Positions 5,565-7,096 of a DNA stretch of 7,096 nucleotides are shown one piece after another; the stretch's first letter is position 1; each line of letters starts with the position of its first letter. The position numbers and the translations under genes are program-made. The notes under the pieces are model-generated. The model did no database searches and had not been told where the DNA came from. It worked only from the letters and a program-made list of their open reading frames with translations. Source of the stretch: JBOHSA01 sp050732995 (GTDB lineage: Bacteria > Gemmatimonadota > Gemmatimonadetes > Gemmatimonadales > GWC2-71-9); contig JBOHSA010000209.1 of the NCBI GenBank assembly GCA_050732995.1, forward strand, positions 1 through 7,096. The letters are read 5' to 3'.

Positions 5565-5592
5565 ACGGCCAGCGCCTGCCAGCGCTGGCCGT
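5565..5592. repeat. Perfect 11-bp inverted repeat after the tRNA fragment
   Basis: ACGGCCAGCGC (5565-5575) and GCGCTGGCCGT (5582-5592) are perfect reverse complements around a 6-base loop CTGCCA. The repeat begins exactly where tRNA homology ends. On the plus strand it is followed by TTGCACTTTA, a poor U-tract, so a terminator role is possible but weak; a recombination-related structure at the element end is an alternative. Confidence 0.65.
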
Positions 5593-5652
5593 TGCACTTT
5601 AGCGATGCCCGGTGACGGGTGCGACCGCCGGCGACGATGCGCGACGAATCTC

Positions 5653-5674
5653 TTGGCACCACCGTTGGCACCAC
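5653..5674. repeat. Tandem direct repeat TTGGCACCAC x2
   Basis: Two exact copies of TTGGCACCAC at 5653-5662 and 5665-5674, with a 12-base period. Short direct repeats close to a tRNA-integrase junction can be arm-type integrase-binding sites, which would fit this context, but the role is inferred only from position. Confidence 0.5.
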
Positions 5675-5675
5675 A

Positions 5676-5985
5676 GCCCCGACCGCGTGGTTTGCTGGTT
5701 CTTGGTGGGTGCTCACGCTTGCCAAGCAGCTGGCTCTGGAGCTGTTCGACCTGACCGGGGCTGACGACCGCTGGGCGGGTCACCGCCGCCGGGAAAGTGC
5801 CTATTTGCTGCGCTTCGCGGTGCTCGCGCGGGCGCAGGCGCTAGGCGCAAGGGTGGAGTACCGGAGTGAGCGGCGTGCAGCTGCTTTGGCTCGGACGCAA
5901 CCCCCGCCGCCACACCGGCACGGCGGCAGGTCTTGACGCCCACTTGACGCTCACGCCGCACGCTAGGGAAGCAGGGCAGCTAACC
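5676..5985. other. About 310 bases without a supportable gene
   Basis: Open frames exist on both strands (the longest is a plus-strand frame 5619-5936 of 105 codons), but they begin inside the repeat region, lack ribosome binding sites, are rich in Arg, Ala and Pro as expected of chance frames in GC-rich DNA, and show no family motif. A repeated CTTGACGC (5932-5939 and 5943-5950) near the right end may be promoter-related. The stretch is probably decayed element sequence plus the leader of the next gene. Confidence 0.5.
5944..5969 (+). promoter_or_regulatory. Tentative promoter before the beta-helix lipoprotein gene
   Basis: TTGACG (5944-5949) is a good -35 box. The nearest -10-like sequence, TAGGGA (5964-5969), is only 14 bases away, which is short. 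A second TTGACG lies 11 bases upstream (5933-5938). The -35 element is plausible; the -10 assignment is weak. Confidence 0.22.
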
Positions 5986-6002
5986 CTAGTCGGAGGTATG
6001 TC

Positions 6003-7096
6003 ATGGGCATCCAGAGACGAGCAGTGGCGCTCGCGGTCCTCGGTTTCAACGCGGCCTGCCACGAACCGGCATCGCCGCCAACCGCGCTGGCCGCGTCTGG
6101 TTTCTCTCTTTCGGGCGAGACGGCCTGCCCCATCGGCCCCGCCGCCTTCACGGTCACGGACGAGGCGAGCCTGCGCGCGGCGCTCGGCGCCGCCCGTTCC
6201 GGCGACGTGATCGCGCTGGACGGGTTCGTCGGGGTGACGACCGACGTGATTATTGCGACGGACGACCTGACGCTCACGTGTGCTACCCCGGGGTCGGGGA
6301 TCTTTCCGCAGGCGGGCGCCCCGGTGGAGTGGCTGGTGCAGGTGCGCGCCAGCGGGGTCACCGTGGACCGTCTAGTCTTGGACGGCAGCAGCCTGAGTGG
6401 CGGTCCCTACATCGCTGGGACGAACGTCGTGTCCGAATTCATCGCCGATCGCGTCCGGTTGACACGCAACACGGTGCGGTGCGGCCGGGGCGAGTGCGCG
6501 TTCCTCGCGGGGACCAGGGGCGCGATCGTCACCGACAACCACTTCGAGGCCGCCGGGTCCGGCACCGGCGTCCACCTCCAGGTAGGCGGCGACGCGCGCC
6601 AGATCGATGGGTCCCGCGTGGAGCGCAACACGATCGTTGCGACGGCGCCGTCAGGCGCGCCGGTGTTCGGCGGCATCCGCCTCCGCGACGGGAGCGACGT
6701 CATCGTCGCGGGCAACGTCGTGCGGGGACCGTGGTCGAACGCGATCGCGACGACCGACCTGACGGCCAGCCGGTTCGAAAACAACCGAGTGGAGGGGGCG
6801 ACGAGGTTCGGGATCTGGCTGGGCGCCGGCGCATCGTTCGTCCCCGTCGCGATGACCAAGAATTTGTTCCGCGCCAACGAGGCGACCGGCGCGGGCGGCG
6901 CGGGGATCCTCGCCTCGGTCGCCTGCGGCAACACGTTCGTCGGGAACAATCTGGAGGGGAACGCTGGCGACGTCGGGGCGATCTTCGACGCGATGACGGG
7001 CGCGAACACCTTCGCGGGCAACCGGAACGTGGTGCTCGACAACGGCGACTTCGACTGCGACGGCGACGGCGCGACGGATCCCAACGTCATCACGGG
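6003..7096 (+). CDS. Right-handed parallel beta-helix lipoprotein, 3' end beyond window
   Basis: An open frame of 364 codons without a stop runs to the right edge. ATG 6003 has GGAGG with a 6-base spacer (5992-5996). The N-terminus MGIQRRAVALAVLGFNAAC is a short export signal ending in a possible lipobox (NAAC, Cys19; Asn at -3 is unusual). After a Pro/Ala-rich linker comes FTVTDEASLRAALGAARSGD (about 49-68), typical of the start of a pectate-lyase-like helix. Then repeated rungs carry Asn plus a hydrophobic residue: RLTRNTVRCG, IVTDNHFEAA, RVERNTIVAT, VIVAGNVVRG, RFENNRVEGA, AMTKNLFRAN and CGNTFVGNNLEGN. These are parallel beta-helix (PbH1) repeats with an Asn ladder. An Asp-rich segment (DNGDFDCDGDGATD) near the end may bind calcium. 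Such proteins bind or cleave polysaccharide at the surface; catalytic residues cannot be assigned. Its strand is supported by motif content over a long antisense frame. Confidence 0.82.
   Translation, partial: MGIQRRAVALAVLGFNAACHEPASPPTALAASGFSLSGETACPIGPAAFTVTDEASLRAALGAARSGDVIALDGFVGVTTDVIIATDDLTLTCATPGSGIFPQAGAPVEWLVQVRASGVTVDRLVLDGSSLSGGPYIAGTNVVSEFIADRVRLTRNTVRCGRGECAFLAGTRGAIVTDNHFEAAGSGTGVHLQVGGDARQIDGSRVERNTIVATAPSGAPVFGGIRLRDGSDVIVAGNVVRGPWSNAIATTDLTASRFENNRVEGATRFGIWLGAGASFVPVAMTKNLFRANEATGAGGAGILASVACGNTFVGNNLEGNAGDVGAIFDAMTGANTFAGNRNVVLDNGDFDCDGDGATDPNVIT

Noticed and set aside
5522..5593. A complete, functional tRNA gene
   Set aside because: No T-arm, variable loop or 3' acceptor strand can be found; the anticodon stem carries a mismatch.
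5619..5936. Plus-strand 105-codon open frame in the decayed region
   Set aside because: No ribosome binding site, no recognisable motif, starts within the repeat region; likely a chance frame.
6407..7093. Long minus-strand open frame (228 codons) at the right end
   Set aside because: It lies antisense to the plus-strand frame, which has a ribosome binding site, a signal peptide and regular Asn-ladder repeats; the minus frame has no family motif.
1..7096. CRISPR array, intact transposase or phage gene cluster
   Set aside because: No regularly spaced repeats, transposase motifs or phage structural genes were seen on either strand.

Overview
This is a high-G+C bacterial chromosomal window with strong G/C preference at third codon positions. 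Its gene types (an ECF42-type sigma factor with YCII/DGPF partners, a coupled 5'-3' exonuclease, Asp-box proteins) are common in soil Actinobacteria, Gemmatimonadota, Acidobacteriota and Proteobacteria. The sequence alone does not fix the phylum, and no plasmid or phage replication gene is present.

Left two thirds (1-4565), all on the minus strand. In transcription order this tightly packed block holds: a promoter-like element TGTCGA-N17-CGTC (4565-4539), two tandem YCII/DGPF-domain proteins, a DUF1801/YdhG-like protein, a cytoplasmic Asp-box beta-propeller, a small MoaD/ThiS-like ubiquitin-fold protein ending in Gly-Gly, a third YCII/DGPF protein, an ECF42-type sigma factor with a C-terminal TPR-like extension, and the first codons of a 5'-3' exonuclease running off the left edge. 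Three junctions (propeller/MoaD-like, sigma/exonuclease, and possibly YCII/DUF1801) are ATGA stop-start overlaps. The promoter fits what is known of ECF42 targets, so the simplest reading is an auto-regulated operon in which the sigma factor, seven genes downstream, feeds back on its own promoter. The one larger gap inside the block (1686-1745) holds a striking G9-C-G8-C-G5 run on the coding strand.

Divergent intergenic region (4566-4772). It holds a strong GC hairpin and only weak promoter candidates, and separates the minus-strand block from a plus-strand gene for a secreted single-domain cupin (4773-5252).

Degraded integration site (about 5311-5680). After the cupin comes the C-terminal remnant of a tyrosine recombinase whose catalytic Tyr position is a TAG stop. 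It is followed directly by the 5' half of a tRNA-Thr(CGT) gene, a perfect 11-bp inverted repeat where the T-arm should be, and a 10-bp direct repeat. This looks like the fossil attachment end of a lost mobile element. From 5676 to about 5985 no gene can be supported.

Right end (6003-7096, plus strand). A probable lipoprotein with a right-handed parallel beta-helix (repeated Asn-ladder motifs) starts after a good ribosome binding site and runs off the right edge.
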